Part shown: positions 8,405-16,190 of the stretch, piece by piece | How positions within the stretch are numbered: position 1 is the stretch's first letter | Layout of the letters: the number at the start of each line of letters is the position of its first letter | From: a virus | Virus record (IMG/VR): IMGVR_UViG_3300017739_000026 | Coordinates: 1 to 43,203 of that record | Length of the DNA: 43,203 nucleotides | Reading direction: 5' to 3' (one strand) | Made by a program: the position numbers and the translations under genes | The notes under the pieces: model-generated | What the model was told of the DNA's origin: nothing | Databases searched by the model: none | The model's input: the letters and a program-made list of their open reading frames with translations, nothing else

Positions 8405-8777
8405 CTGGTTTTTGAGCTTCTTCGTAATAGATAATAATCTCTGTTTGTTGATTGAGATATCGGCGCAGTTCGCTGATGTTTAGAGCTAGATTTTCATAGT
8501 CACGCATGCTCAGTGCAACTATTGCAAGTTCACCGTTTTCAGCAGTAAACTCTTGGATAAACTCATCCAAAGTTTCTTTGTTTACTACTCTTACTTGTAC
8601 GTCGTAAAGGTCAATCGGTTTTGGTCGGGCTACTATTGGAACTGTCACTTTGGTTACTTGTGTTACCACTTTCACTTCCGGCTCCGGTTGGAATCGGCTG
8701 CACCCACTTAGGAAGAGGAGCATCGCCAGACCCGCCAGTATCAGTTTCAATGTCGCGCCATAGTTTTGCTGTAGCAC
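8364..8777 (-). CDS. o-spanin-like outer-membrane lipoprotein (Rz1-like)
   Basis: 137 residues with a lipoprotein signal peptide: hydrophobic core at about 11-22 and lipobox LSGC with Cys at 26. The mature part is short and soluble, with a Pro-rich segment (VPIVARPKPID). The gene starts inside the 3' end of the i-spanin gene and overlaps it by 167 bases in another frame, the classic Rz/Rz1 arrangement. It would be anchored in the outer membrane and complex with the i-spanin to fuse the membranes in the final lysis step. It is longer than typical Rz1 and runs 247 bases past the i-spanin stop. Confidence 0.78.
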   Translation of the reverse strand: MLQQNYGATLKLILAGLAMLLFLSGCSRFQPEPEVKVVTQVTKVTVPIVARPKPIDLYDVQVRVVNKETLDEFIQEFTAENGELAIVALSMRDYENLALNISELRRYLNQQTEIIIYYEEAQKPDAASDNKENSKTN

Positions 8778-9105
8778 GGTTCATTCTACCTTCTAAATCT
8801 TCTGCATCATTAATAGCATCTGCAACTAAGTCTAACTGTCTTAGTCTTTTGCGTAAGTTATCTCCATACGCTTCTGCTACTTGTAGTTTGCCTTGTAGTT
8901 GTTTTGTAAGCTCTGCATTTTTAACTGCTTCTTGTTGTAGTGTAGCAATGCTTGCTTCGCTGGTTTCTATTGCAACTTCTAGTTTAGCGTTGTTGTCACG
9001 CAGTGTTGCAATAGTTGCTTGGGTAGTATCATAGTAATACTTGGCACCATATCCTGCGATGCCAAGAACACCTAACACTATTACCAATGCATAAACTTTT
9101 ATCAT
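8611..9105 (-). CDS. i-spanin-like inner-membrane protein (Rz-like)
   Basis: 164 residues. An N-terminal membrane anchor (about 4-20, VYALVIVLGVLGIAGYG) is followed by a long periplasmic coiled coil (about 28-110, many Ala/Leu/Gln/Glu heptads) and a flexible Gly/Ser/Pro tail. This is the i-spanin topology, and its 3' end carries the overlapping lipoprotein gene, so the pair is identified by architecture rather than sequence identity. The ATG overlaps the stop of the small membrane gene upstream (ATGA). It would span the periplasm and act after lysozyme has degraded the wall. Confidence 0.78.
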   Translation of the reverse strand: MIKVYALVIVLGVLGIAGYGAKYYYDTTQATIATLRDNNAKLEVAIETSEASIATLQQEAVKNAELTKQLQGKLQVAEAYGDNLRKRLRQLDLVADAINDAEDLEGRMNRATAKLWRDIETDTGGSGDAPLPKWVQPIPTGAGSESGNTSNQSDSSNSSPTKTD

Positions 9106-9266
9106 TCACTTTTCCAAATAGTCCATGCACCGTATGCAATAGCAATGCCTGCAACAATCTTTGCTAGCCCTGCAAAAAACAGTGTCAATAGTCCTAGAAT
9201 AATAAGTGCCGCACCGTCCCAGGTTGTGCGTTCTTTCATACGTGAATCAATCCATTTTTTAATCAT
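9102..9266 (-). CDS. Small membrane protein (54 aa), candidate holin
   Basis: 54 codons translated by eye, starting MIKKWIDSRMKERTTWDGAA and ending WTIWKSE. A basic N-terminus is followed by a hydrophobic stretch of about 30 residues (19-48) that could form one long segment or a tight hairpin. AGGAG lies 6 bases before the ATG, and the stop overlaps the i-spanin start. Size, topology and position directly before the spanins fit a small holin, but other small phage membrane proteins look the same. Confidence 0.6.
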   Translation of the reverse strand: MIKKWIDSRMKERTTWDGAALIILGLLTLFFAGLAKIVAGIAIAYGAWTIWKSE

Positions 9267-9275
9267 TGATTTCTC

Positions 9276-9470
9276 CTATAGTCCGTTGAGAAAACTTGTT
9301 GGTATATCTTTTTTCTCTTCTTTTACTTCTACTGCAGGTGTACAGTTGTCACAACGGCAACATTCGCATGCTTTGTAGTGATAGTCGCCACCGTCTTGAA
9401 GTGCATTACTTTGTATCCACAATGGGCCATCGCAATGGGCCGGATGCCCACAGTTTTGACAGGCAATCAT
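9276..9470 (-). CDS. Cysteine-rich zinc-ribbon-like protein
   Basis: 64 residues with a CQNCGHPAHC cluster at 4-13 and ACECCRCDNC at about 34-43, enough Cys/His for one or two zinc sites. The C-terminal tail is acidic/basic mixed (EVKEEKKD). Similar short Cys-rich proteins occur in T4-like marine phages with no known function. The ATG overlaps the upstream gene's... own neighbour at 9467-9470 (4 bases), indicating coupling. Role in nucleic-acid or protein binding is inferred from the zinc motif. Confidence 0.55.
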   Translation of the reverse strand: MIACQNCGHPAHCDGPLWIQSNALQDGGDYHYKACECCRCDNCTPAVEVKEEKKDIPTSFLNGL

Positions 9471-9715
9471 GTCCAGCTTTTGTTAATGGCTGGCCCGCTT
9501 ATAGTAAGATAGTAACTTGTGCCTGCTTCATTAACACCATGTTCTATTGTATGTCCTACTGGTATACGGCTTCCAATATCACGCATTATGTAGCCGTGTG
9601 CGTCATCCCACCATGTTTCTCTAGTAGGAACATGTGCAGACCACCATGTATCAATATCTGCTTCTGACATAGCCGAACTATACGGGTTGTTAGGTGTATC
9701 AAATGCAAAACCCAT
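9467..9715 (-). CDS. Unknown small protein (82 aa)
   Basis: 82 residues, Trp-rich (WW at about 24 and 35), with no signal peptide or membrane segment. It sits between the lysozyme and a Cys-rich gene and is translationally coupled to the latter by a 4-base overlap. No family recognised. Confidence 0.5.
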   Translation of the reverse strand: MGFAFDTPNNPYSSAMSEADIDTWWSAHVPTRETWWDDAHGYIMRDIGSRIPVGHTIEHGVNEAGTSYYLTISGPAINKSWT

Positions 9716-9724
9716 GTTTCTCTC

Positions 9725-10237
9725 CTAAATCATATCAAGGGCGGCTTCAGTTGTTTCGTCAACACGGCGTGTCCAACCTCTGCCAAATGTTTCAAAAGTA
9801 CTTAGGCTCTCATAGTAGCCTTGTCTACGATTTTGAAACTCTGTTATTGTTGCTTCTAATCCATTTTCCTCGATATACTCATCCAAACACTTTAAAGTGT
9901 TAGGGCCAATACCACCGTCTGCGGTAGTACCAATCATTGTTTGTAAATATTTTGCACTGCGACCTGTGCCAGCGTTAACGCCAAAATCAAACAAACACAA
10001 ATCCAAACCTGCTGGTACACTATCGCAACGCATGCGATCCCAGTAGTTTTGTTTGTAGATTGGTTCAACGTCTTCGCGCACTAGATCCTTCATGTCTTTA
10101 GTGCCACCAAAATCTTCGTATACACGTTTTGTTACACCCAAATTAGTTTCACCGCCCGGGTCTTTGGGATGGTTAACATAACCACCTTCATGATGTAGAA
10201 TCATTTCCAAACAGGTTACATAATTTTCTGCAGCCAT
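9725..10237 (-). CDS. Lysozyme, glycoside hydrolase family 108
   Basis: 170 residues. The N-terminal catalytic block has HHEGGYVNHPKDPGG (15-29) with the presumed catalytic Glu17, followed by ETNLGVT (30-36), the GH108 signature. A C-terminal helical part (TADGGIGPNTLK at about 110-121) matches the peptidoglycan-binding module seen in this family. No signal peptide, so it would need a holin or pore to reach the wall. It is the first gene of the lysis block in transcription order, ahead of the small membrane proteins and spanins. Confidence 0.9.
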   Translation of the reverse strand: MAAENYVTCLEMILHHEGGYVNHPKDPGGETNLGVTKRVYEDFGGTKDMKDLVREDVEPIYKQNYWDRMRCDSVPAGLDLCLFDFGVNAGTGRSAKYLQTMIGTTADGGIGPNTLKCLDEYIEENGLEATITEFQNRRQGYYESLSTFETFGRGWTRRVDETTEAALDMI

Positions 10238-10768
10238 TTATCTTTCCTTTTGTTGATATGTTTTGAACTCTTGTAAATCTGTGTGTGAGCGTGGTACTCT
10301 TGCTGTATTAAGAATACTTTCCATTGCAGATGCCGCTAGTTTTCCATCTCTGTAGCGTTTTGGACTAAGTGGAATACTGCTGGTCATTGCTTCCAATGAA
10401 AGTGGTTGCTGTGTGTTGCGTTTTGTGTCTGGACGATCATAGTAGACCATTTTCCAATCTTCAACATCTGTGATGTTTTTAATATCGTTGATCATGTCCA
10501 TGAACCTGCGTGGATAACTGGTTCTGCGTTCTGCTTCTACAAATACTATATAACGACCTTCACTGATTTCGCCTGCACTTGTTTCTGCATCAATAACCCA
10601 ATCATAGCCTTTTTCAATAAAGTTTTCTAGGTCATATGCAGGTTGCTTGCCCATTACTTTGAATGTAGCAACAATCACAGCATCATCTTTGCCCATCTTA
10701 GGTTTGTACTCGTCAAAGTGTACAGTGTCTTCAATACGACCTTCTAGGTCCTGTGGATCAAGCGCCAT
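10238..10768 (-). CDS. Conserved phage protein of unknown function (176 aa)
   Basis: 176 residues. Residues about 5-115 alternate beta strands and acidic helices. The C-terminal 50 are basic and helix-forming (SPKRYRDGKLAASAMESIL). No known catalytic motif. It abuts the lysozyme gene with no gap and overlaps the upstream gene by 11 bases. Together with the 174-residue protein it may form a conserved pair in marine T4-like phages; that is recollection, not something the sequence proves. Confidence 0.5.
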   Translation of the reverse strand: MALDPQDLEGRIEDTVHFDEYKPKMGKDDAVIVATFKVMGKQPAYDLENFIEKGYDWVIDAETSAGEISEGRYIVFVEAERRTSYPRRFMDMINDIKNITDVEDWKMVYYDRPDTKRNTQQPLSLEAMTSSIPLSPKRYRDGKLAASAMESILNTARVPRSHTDLQEFKTYQQKER

Positions 10769-11282
10769 CTGTCTTGTCCTTTTTATCTACGTTCATTAGT
10801 TCGCTTTGATCTAGCCCTTCTTCATAGGCATCATCTAGTTCTTGCAGATCAATATCTCTGCCTTCAACTTCTGTATAACCTTCTTTAAACTCTTTGACAA
10901 GTTCAATGGGTAGTTTAATTGTGACTAGCCAAACAGGATCTTCACGAAGTTTTGGTTTCTTAGTGCCTGCACGGAAGTCACTGTAGTCTTCTACTTTAAC
11001 AGGAGTACTAAGACTACTTTCAGTAAAAGTAACTTTTGCATTGTATCCTAGTAAACGTTTTGCACCATCTGGATCAGGCATTGATTTTTTGGGCCACATA
11101 AATGTTGATTCAACCCAGTGCTTTTTAAGAATAGGTCCTTCGACTAGTTCGCCTTTTTTCCAGTTCTTAAATGCATATATGTCCAAACTATCAAGCACAC
11201 GCTCAATGTCCATCATAGTCTCGAGACTGCTCTCGCTCATGTAGATCGTTTTTGTATTTTTGATGATGTCAACAATATCCAT
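10758..11282 (-). CDS. Conserved marine T4-like phage protein (174 aa)
   Basis: 174 residues. The N-terminal helix contains YMSESSLETMMDIERVLDSL, then FMWPKKSMPDPDGAKRLLGY at about 62-81. The C-terminus is acidic (QELDDAYEEGLDQSELM). To my memory such proteins are conserved in T4-like cyanophages without assigned function. No signal peptide, membrane segment or enzyme motif. A GATAAATA box lies 23 bases upstream of the ATG but inside the preceding coding sequence, so its role is uncertain. Confidence 0.55.
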   Translation of the reverse strand: MDIVDIIKNTKTIYMSESSLETMMDIERVLDSLDIYAFKNWKKGELVEGPILKKHWVESTFMWPKKSMPDPDGAKRLLGYNAKVTFTESSLSTPVKVEDYSDFRAGTKKPKLREDPVWLVTIKLPIELVKEFKEGYTEVEGRDIDLQELDDAYEEGLDQSELMNVDKKDKTDGA

Positions 11283-12013
11283 TATACTATCCTATCGTAT
11301 AACATATTTATCCATTCTATGTGCGCACTCTCTCGAGGATGAGTTGTATAAAACTCTTGCTCAGTGCGTTTTGCCCAGTTGTACATGCCTTCATCGTATA
11401 TAAACCAGGCGTTGTGTATGCTTTGTCTTAGTGTTTTAAGACTTGCGTCCATTTCAACGTTGCATTCAAATAGGCTGTTGTCTACATACATAAAGCGGAA
11501 AGGAATATCATGTTCTAGCAAATAGTTTTGCAACATAACAATCTCACACCAACTTGTGTATAGTTCCCAATATTCGCTGTCTGCTACTTGGTCTACATAC
11601 ATTCTTGCAAACTCGCTCATGCCACGCTGTTCTGCGTTTTCGCGATTTTCTTTTTGCAAACGAAGTATATCTTCATCCATACTGTGAAAATGATCAGCAA
11701 AGTTTTGGTCATTGTGTGTCCAAGGATTTATACTATACCATGGACTATCTTTATGCCCTGTGTCGTAAGTAAAGCGGAACTCGTAGCGATTAGGAAAACT
11801 CCACATCACTGCAACAAATAAATCTAAATCCTTATACTTGTGTACTGCATTCATTACGTTGCGGCGTATAGCACTATTGCTATTTCCGCCTCGTGCAGTA
11901 GGGCAATGGTTCCATCCTCGGCGTTCTGCTAGTAATGCACACCAAGCATGTTCTGCACTAGGTAGTTCATTGCCGGCAGTGAAACTATCTCCACCGCTGA
12001 TAAGCACTGTCAT
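11282..12013 (-). CDS. SGNH/GDSL-like hydrolase
   Basis: 243 residues. ISGGDSFTAG at 5-14 resembles GDSL block I with a candidate nucleophile Ser10. ARGGNSNSAIRRN at about 39-51 looks like the block II/III Gly-Asn region, and HPRESAH near 228 could provide the catalytic His. The Asp normally three residues before that His is not evident, so activity is uncertain. SGNH enzymes are esterases or acetyl-transferring/removing enzymes on glycans and lipids. A second SGNH gene is at 32955-33683. Substrate unknown. Confidence 0.65.
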   Translation of the reverse strand: MTVLISGGDSFTAGNELPSAEHAWCALLAERRGWNHCPTARGGNSNSAIRRNVMNAVHKYKDLDLFVAVMWSFPNRYEFRFTYDTGHKDSPWYSINPWTHNDQNFADHFHSMDEDILRLQKENRENAEQRGMSEFARMYVDQVADSEYWELYTSWCEIVMLQNYLLEHDIPFRFMYVDNSLFECNVEMDASLKTLRQSIHNAWFIYDEGMYNWAKRTEQEFYTTHPRESAHIEWINMLYDRIV

Positions 12014-12228
12014 ATTAGATATAATCCTATTAACATTGGTATTATTATTGCAAACTGCGGAAGAAAGTTCAATATGATTGCTTTTTCATTCCAACGATAT
12101 CCAACATAGATCCAGCCTGCTGCACCCAGCATTTGTACAATACTATTCCATGGAGTTAAACCAGCAACATGCAGGACCATCGCTATGAGGATAGTCACTG
12201 CACTAGCATACTTTATATAGTTAACCAC
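12010..12228 (-). CDS. Small membrane protein, three hydrophobic segments
   Basis: 72 residues, almost entirely hydrophobic: segments at about 7-24, 30-46 and 50-71, separated by NSIVQ and RWNEK turns. No signal cleavage site and no enzyme motif. It is coupled by short overlaps to the SGNH gene downstream and the sulfotransferase-like gene upstream. I checked it as a possible TctB subunit for the nearby transporter; it is half the usual size and lacks recognisable similarity. Confidence 0.55.
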   Translation of the reverse strand: MVNYIKYASAVTILIAMVLHVAGLTPWNSIVQMLGAAGWIYVGYRWNEKAIILNFLPQFAIIIPMLIGLYLI

Positions 12229-12860
12229 TATAAGGCACCTCTGGCACTGCTGGCAAGTTTTATCAATTCGTCTAGTTCTGTGTGTTCAACGTATTGCATG
12301 TATTTGCGGTTTTTATCTTGTTCAAGTATAGAGTTGATCTGATCAGTACAGGTATTACAAGGTATACCCAACTGAGATTCTATGTTGTGTATATAGGGCA
12401 AGCCGTACAAGTAGATCAATTCTTGGCTTACAAAAACTGGATTTTTGTTCATAAAAAATGACAACTGTTGTAGAAAGTCTGGTGTACTGTGTCTGCCTCT
12501 AACACGCTGTTGTTGATGTTCTAGTATGTTGCGATCTCTACCTATTATCATGTAACGTACACTATCAAACTTCTGTAGTGCGTATGTATGAAATTGTTCA
12601 AACTTAGGTATTCGTGTTTCGCCATCGTACACATAAGGACAGCCCATGCTGGTATAGTAGTAGTTGTGTGTGCTGGTGTCAAACTCCAGTAGCAGTTCTG
12701 GTGTCTCCCAGCAGTCTGCAAAAGGTTCCATGTCATGACCTTCCCAGTATTTGTGCTGTAGATTTTCCCAAGCAAACACACTTGGATTGCTGCCAAATAT
12801 TTTAGCATACAAGTGATTGCCACTGCCCTGTGGACCTGCAGCAATAATTAAGGTTTTCAT
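12228..12860 (-). CDS. Sulfotransferase-like P-loop protein
   Basis: 210 residues. The N-terminus IIAAGPQGSGNHLYAKIF (5-22) is a P-loop-like GxxGSGNH that in sulfotransferase-type folds binds the PAPS phosphate. MIIGRDRNILEHQQQRVRGR at about 104-123 resembles the 3'-phosphate-binding Arg region. Marine phages carry many such proteins, and the true donor is usually unknown. It is coupled to the 2OG oxygenase upstream (ATGA at 12857-12860). Sulfation or another nucleotide-dependent transfer is inferred; a simple NTP-binding protein is possible. Confidence 0.5.
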   Translation of the reverse strand: MKTLIIAAGPQGSGNHLYAKIFGSNPSVFAWENLQHKYWEGHDMEPFADCWETPELLLEFDTSTHNYYYTSMGCPYVYDGETRIPKFEQFHTYALQKFDSVRYMIIGRDRNILEHQQQRVRGRHSTPDFLQQLSFFMNKNPVFVSQELIYLYGLPYIHNIESQLGIPCNTCTDQINSILEQDKNRKYMQYVEHTELDELIKLASSARGAL

Positions 12861-13528
12861 ACTGGTATTTGAAGGTCGTAATGTGAGAACAGCATGTGCA
12901 TTTCTGGTGTTGCTACACCTGTAACCAGTAGCGTACTACGTGGAACACGCCCTGCATTTGCAGTACAATGTGGACTGTTAAACCAATCAAAACTGTAGAT
13001 CTCACCTGCACGATATTGTGTGTGTACAAAATTTCCGTATTGAATAAAATGTCCAGGTTCCCAATCATTAAGCATGACCATAAAACGATACACACTTGTG
13101 GGTTCTGCTTTGTTCCATTTTTCTAACTTATCAACATGCAAGTTCCACACTTGTCCGGGCATTTGCACATGCACTCGACGTTGTACATCTCTGTCATCTC
13201 CAGGCAGTAGATGCAGTGCATCTGTCATGCGTTGAAAGATTGGCTCAATTGCATAGTCGAGATTTGTTAGCACAAGGTCTGGACTTGCGCCTGTGTTGAT
13301 TAGATCTAATTCTTCTGCTTCAATGTCTTCACTGCCGTTGGGGTTGTCAATTGGATTTCGTGTTCTCCATGTTATTTCATTACTTTTTTCAATTGTGCGC
13401 TCTAGTGCTGTTGTCCAATCACCTGTAAACTTTCCAATGTAACGCATGGCATCGTATGCTGGATCATTACGAAACGAATCATAATGATAGTTATTGCGTG
13501 GTGCAGTCTTTTCCCAATTGCTTTTCAT
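12857..13528 (-). CDS. 2-oxoglutarate/Fe(II) oxygenase, aspartyl-hydroxylase-like
   Basis: 223 residues from the ATG at 13528, chosen because AGGAG lies 7 bases before it and an upstream alternative start would fall inside the hairpin after tctC. The candidate iron triad is His131-x-Asp133 (in NLHVDK) and His187 (in NSPHCTANAG), followed by an Arg that could bind 2-oxoglutarate. DWEPGHFIQYGN and RAGEIYSFDW are shared in pattern with the oxygenases at 39776-40417 and 40925-41647. It lies directly downstream of tctA-tctC. Hydroxylation of an amino acid, sugar or protein side chain is likely; the substrate is unknown. Confidence 0.72.
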   Translation of the reverse strand: MKSNWEKTAPRNNYHYDSFRNDPAYDAMRYIGKFTGDWTTALERTIEKSNEITWRTRNPIDNPNGSEDIEAEELDLINTGASPDLVLTNLDYAIEPIFQRMTDALHLLPGDDRDVQRRVHVQMPGQVWNLHVDKLEKWNKAEPTSVYRFMVMLNDWEPGHFIQYGNFVHTQYRAGEIYSFDWFNSPHCTANAGRVPRSTLLVTGVATPEMHMLFSHYDLQIPV

Positions 13529-13548
13529 CTCAATCTCCTGTTTTGTAA

Positions 13549-13577
13549 AAGGGTTGCAATACAACACTGCAACCCTT
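13549..13577 (-). terminator. Hairpin after tctC, terminator or attenuator
   Basis: A perfect 10-bp stem (AAGGGTTGCA / TGCAACCCTT) with a 9-base loop lies 9 bases after the tctC stop. On the minus strand it is followed by a short T stretch (CCCTTTTAC); on the plus strand by GATTGTTTTTT. It probably separates the transporter pair from the oxygenase gene, perhaps partially. Confidence 0.65.
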
Positions 13578-13586
13578 GATTGTTTT

Positions 13587-14654
13587 TTAACGATTCTGTG
13601 GAAACAGTTCTTCTTTTAGCACACTATTTAGACCAAGTGCTTCTTTGTTGAAACGTACCAAAGTGCGTAGTGCATCTTCTGTGATGAATGTCATCAATGT
13701 GTCACGCATTTGATCGCCACGCTCGCCAATGAACCACTCATACTTGCCGTTCTTTGCTTCAATAGCTGCCATTGATTCTGGATCGTTTGCCATTTTATTC
13801 ATTGCTGATACTAGACGATCACGCAGTTTCGGATTGCCTTTGTTAACCCAGATTGCTTTTTGCAAGCCATCACGGAATGATTTAACCAGCACATACGCAT
13901 CGTAGAACTCACCTGATGGTTCAACGCCATAACGCTCTTTGAATTGTATTTCAAATTGTGCGCCTGGGAAGTTTGCATCATCTACATGCTTGCCTGTTGT
14001 TGGGTCAAGTAGACCATGATGGAACCAAAGTTCTGCATTTTCGTCTGGTGCAATGTGAATTGCATATGTTGCTGGATTTTCACGTGAACCAGTTAGATCT
14101 CCACGCTTGAATGCTAAACGACGTTCGCCACCTGACATACCTTTGACCCATTTAACATTCTCACCAAAGCATGCAATGTATTGGTCAAGCGTTTGATCTG
14201 GACCACAAATCATCATTGCAATTGCAAATGCTTCTGGAACAGCACCTGATGTACCAGCAAACACTGGCTTGTCCATGTCTGCACCTTTTACTTTGCCCAT
14301 GATGATGTTCAAGTTCATTAGACCAATTGATTCATAATCTGCATAGTTGTAGTCAACATTTTCTTGCAAGAAACTTACACCGTTACCACCATGTGTGACA
14401 ACAATTGTATCTTCGTTAAAACGTAGTTCGTTGTGCCATTTGTTGATTCCTGGGATATCACGTGCGCCTGGAATGTTACGCAATTTGATGCGCTCTCCAA
14501 GATGCTTGCTGAGTTCTTTCATAATAATCTCAGTCCACACTGTGGTTCCGCCGCCTGGCTTTTGTGGGTTAACAACAGTGATGTCTGCTGTTGCAACAGT
14601 CGCTGTCATTGATAGTGCTGCTACAGCACCGATTAGTATATTTTTGATTTTCAT
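13587..14654 (-). CDS. tctC: TctC-like periplasmic solute-binding protein
   Basis: 355 residues with a cleavable signal peptide (MKIKNILIGAVAALSMTATV, then ATA before the mature start). ITVVNPQKPGGGTTVW at about 25-40 matches the TctC/Bug fold start (family pattern 'PGGG.D'), and later segments (THGGNG, MSGGERRLAF, FYDAYVLVKSFRDG) follow the two-lobed binding protein pattern. It would capture a carboxylate in the periplasm and deliver it to TctA. The gene follows tctA by 12 bases with no tctB between. Ligand unknown: citrate and other di/tricarboxylates are known for the family, but related Bug proteins bind many compounds. Confidence 0.8.
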   Translation of the reverse strand: MKIKNILIGAVAALSMTATVATADITVVNPQKPGGGTTVWTEIIMKELSKHLGERIKLRNIPGARDIPGINKWHNELRFNEDTIVVTHGGNGVSFLQENVDYNYADYESIGLMNLNIIMGKVKGADMDKPVFAGTSGAVPEAFAIAMMICGPDQTLDQYIACFGENVKWVKGMSGGERRLAFKRGDLTGSRENPATYAIHIAPDENAELWFHHGLLDPTTGKHVDDANFPGAQFEIQFKERYGVEPSGEFYDAYVLVKSFRDGLQKAIWVNKGNPKLRDRLVSAMNKMANDPESMAAIEAKNGKYEWFIGERGDQMRDTLMTFITEDALRTLVRFNKEALGLNSVLKEELFPQNR

Positions 14655-14666
14655 TTTTAACTCCTG

Positions 14667-16190
14667 TTATACAAAATCAATTTTTGCTTTATTAAAGAAT
14701 ATTCCCCAAATTGCTGCAAGTATCGCTAGTGCAATAAATGCGGCAGGGAAGGGTGCAAGCAGTAGTTCTTCCCATCCGTACCCGAATGTGTTAAACTGTA
14801 CCCAACTTGCTTCAAGTCTATGCGATAATATAAATCCGATTAGGAAACTTATGCGACTGAATTTAAAATACTTCATGCCCAAGCCAACTGCACAACACAT
14901 AGCAAACATAAGATAATCGTCAAAGAATCCTGTGTACTGTGATGTGGTCCATATTAGACTTGCCATAATGGGCCAGAAGTAAAACTTGAATGGAATGTTT
15001 GTAATGTATACCGCATAACGAATAAATCCGTAACTGATTGGTAAAATAATTAGCAAACTTAACATATAACTGCTTAGTAGGTGATCAAAGAACACCCCGT
15101 CTTCTAGTACTGCTGGACTACCTAGTTCAAGTCCAACGTACATCAACAAGCCCATTACGATGACTTCAAATGGTGCACCAGGAATACCAAACAAAATAGT
15201 AGGAACATAACTGGTGGCTTTTTGTGCATTGTTGGCGCCTTCGCAGCCAATTACACCTTGTACGTTGCCTTGTCCTACTGGGTACTTTTCGCCATTGGCA
15301 TCAGCACCTTTACCTGGTTTGCGTGATAAAGCAACTGTTTGGCTATATGCAAACCAATCTGCAATATTGCCGCCGATGCCTGGCACCAGTCCCACAAAGC
15401 CGCCAATAAAGCCACCACGCAAGCCATCCCACTTGTATTTCCAAGTGTCTTTGATACCTTGTATCAACTGTGTAACAATATCACCTTTGGTCAAACTAAC
15501 TTTTGTTGCTTGCATTCTGTATGCACTAACTAGTTCAGGGAACGCTAGTACACCTGCCATCACTGGGATCATTTGAATACCATCTTCAATATAATCCCAA
15601 TCAGCAAACCAAATGGTCCAAGTATTAAAATCAAACTGTGGAATTACTGTGATCCAACGTGATGCGGCTGTGTCTGGGTCCATGCCTACTAGTCCTAGTA
15701 CAACACCTGCTACAAGAGCAAAGACGCCACGAACCCAATACTTACTGCTGATAAAGATAACACATGTCATTGCAAATATAAGGAACGAAAACATTTCTGC
15801 TGTGCCAAAGTACAGTACAATTTTGGTATAGTACGGCAAGAACAAAAACACCAACAGTCCCCAAATAAGTCCGTTAACCCAACTTGTGCTGATTGCTGCA
15901 CTTAATGCTCTTGCTGCTTGTCCGCGCCTGCTCATAGGAAAGCCATCAACCATTGTTGCTGCAGCTCCACCTGCTCCAGGTACGTTCATAACTACACCAC
16001 AAAACGTGTCGCCAATGCTGCTGGTCACAACAACTGCGGTGGTAAACACCACCAGCATGTAAGGATCATGAAAGTAACCTACAAAACTGTAGACTGCAAT
16101 AAGTCCAGTGGTAGCACCTGCTACTGGTATAAGTCCTACAAAGAATCCATAGAAGACTCCTAGCAGTAATACAATGATGTATGTTTCCAT
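14667..16190 (-). CDS. tctA: TctA-type transporter membrane subunit
   Basis: 507 residues, the normal TctA length, with about 10-12 hydrophobic segments. The two repeated signature blocks are visible: GLIPVAGATTGL near residue 19 with VVMNVPGAGGAAATMVDGFP (about 66-85) in the N-half, and GFVGLVPGIGGNIADWF (about 267-283) with TILFGIPGAPFEVIVMG (about 331-347) in the C-half. It is the channel of a tripartite tricarboxylate transporter. No tctB is adjacent. The 5' leader contains a hairpin in place of a clear Shine-Dalgarno. I see no sign of damage, so a functional host-derived gene is likely. A second copy is at the window's right edge. Confidence 0.92.
   Translation of the reverse strand: METYIIVLLLGVFYGFFVGLIPVAGATTGLIAVYSFVGYFHDPYMLVVFTTAVVVTSSIGDTFCGVVMNVPGAGGAAATMVDGFPMSRRGQAARALSAAISTSWVNGLIWGLLVFLFLPYYTKIVLYFGTAEMFSFLIFAMTCVIFISSKYWVRGVFALVAGVVLGLVGMDPDTAASRWITVIPQFDFNTWTIWFADWDYIEDGIQMIPVMAGVLAFPELVSAYRMQATKVSLTKGDIVTQLIQGIKDTWKYKWDGLRGGFIGGFVGLVPGIGGNIADWFAYSQTVALSRKPGKGADANGEKYPVGQGNVQGVIGCEGANNAQKATSYVPTILFGIPGAPFEVIVMGLLMYVGLELGSPAVLEDGVFFDHLLSSYMLSLLIILPISYGFIRYAVYITNIPFKFYFWPIMASLIWTTSQYTGFFDDYLMFAMCCAVGLGMKYFKFSRISFLIGFILSHRLEASWVQFNTFGYGWEELLLAPFPAAFIALAILAAIWGIFFNKAKIDFV

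Noticed and set aside
11305-11312. GATAAATA box upstream of the 174-residue gene
   Set aside because: Lies inside the SGNH coding sequence; single match, could be chance, so not listed as a promoter.
12010-12228. Possible TctB subunit for the nearby tctA-tctC
   Set aside because: Only 72 residues with three hydrophobic segments, about half of a TctB, and separated from tctC by three genes and a terminator.
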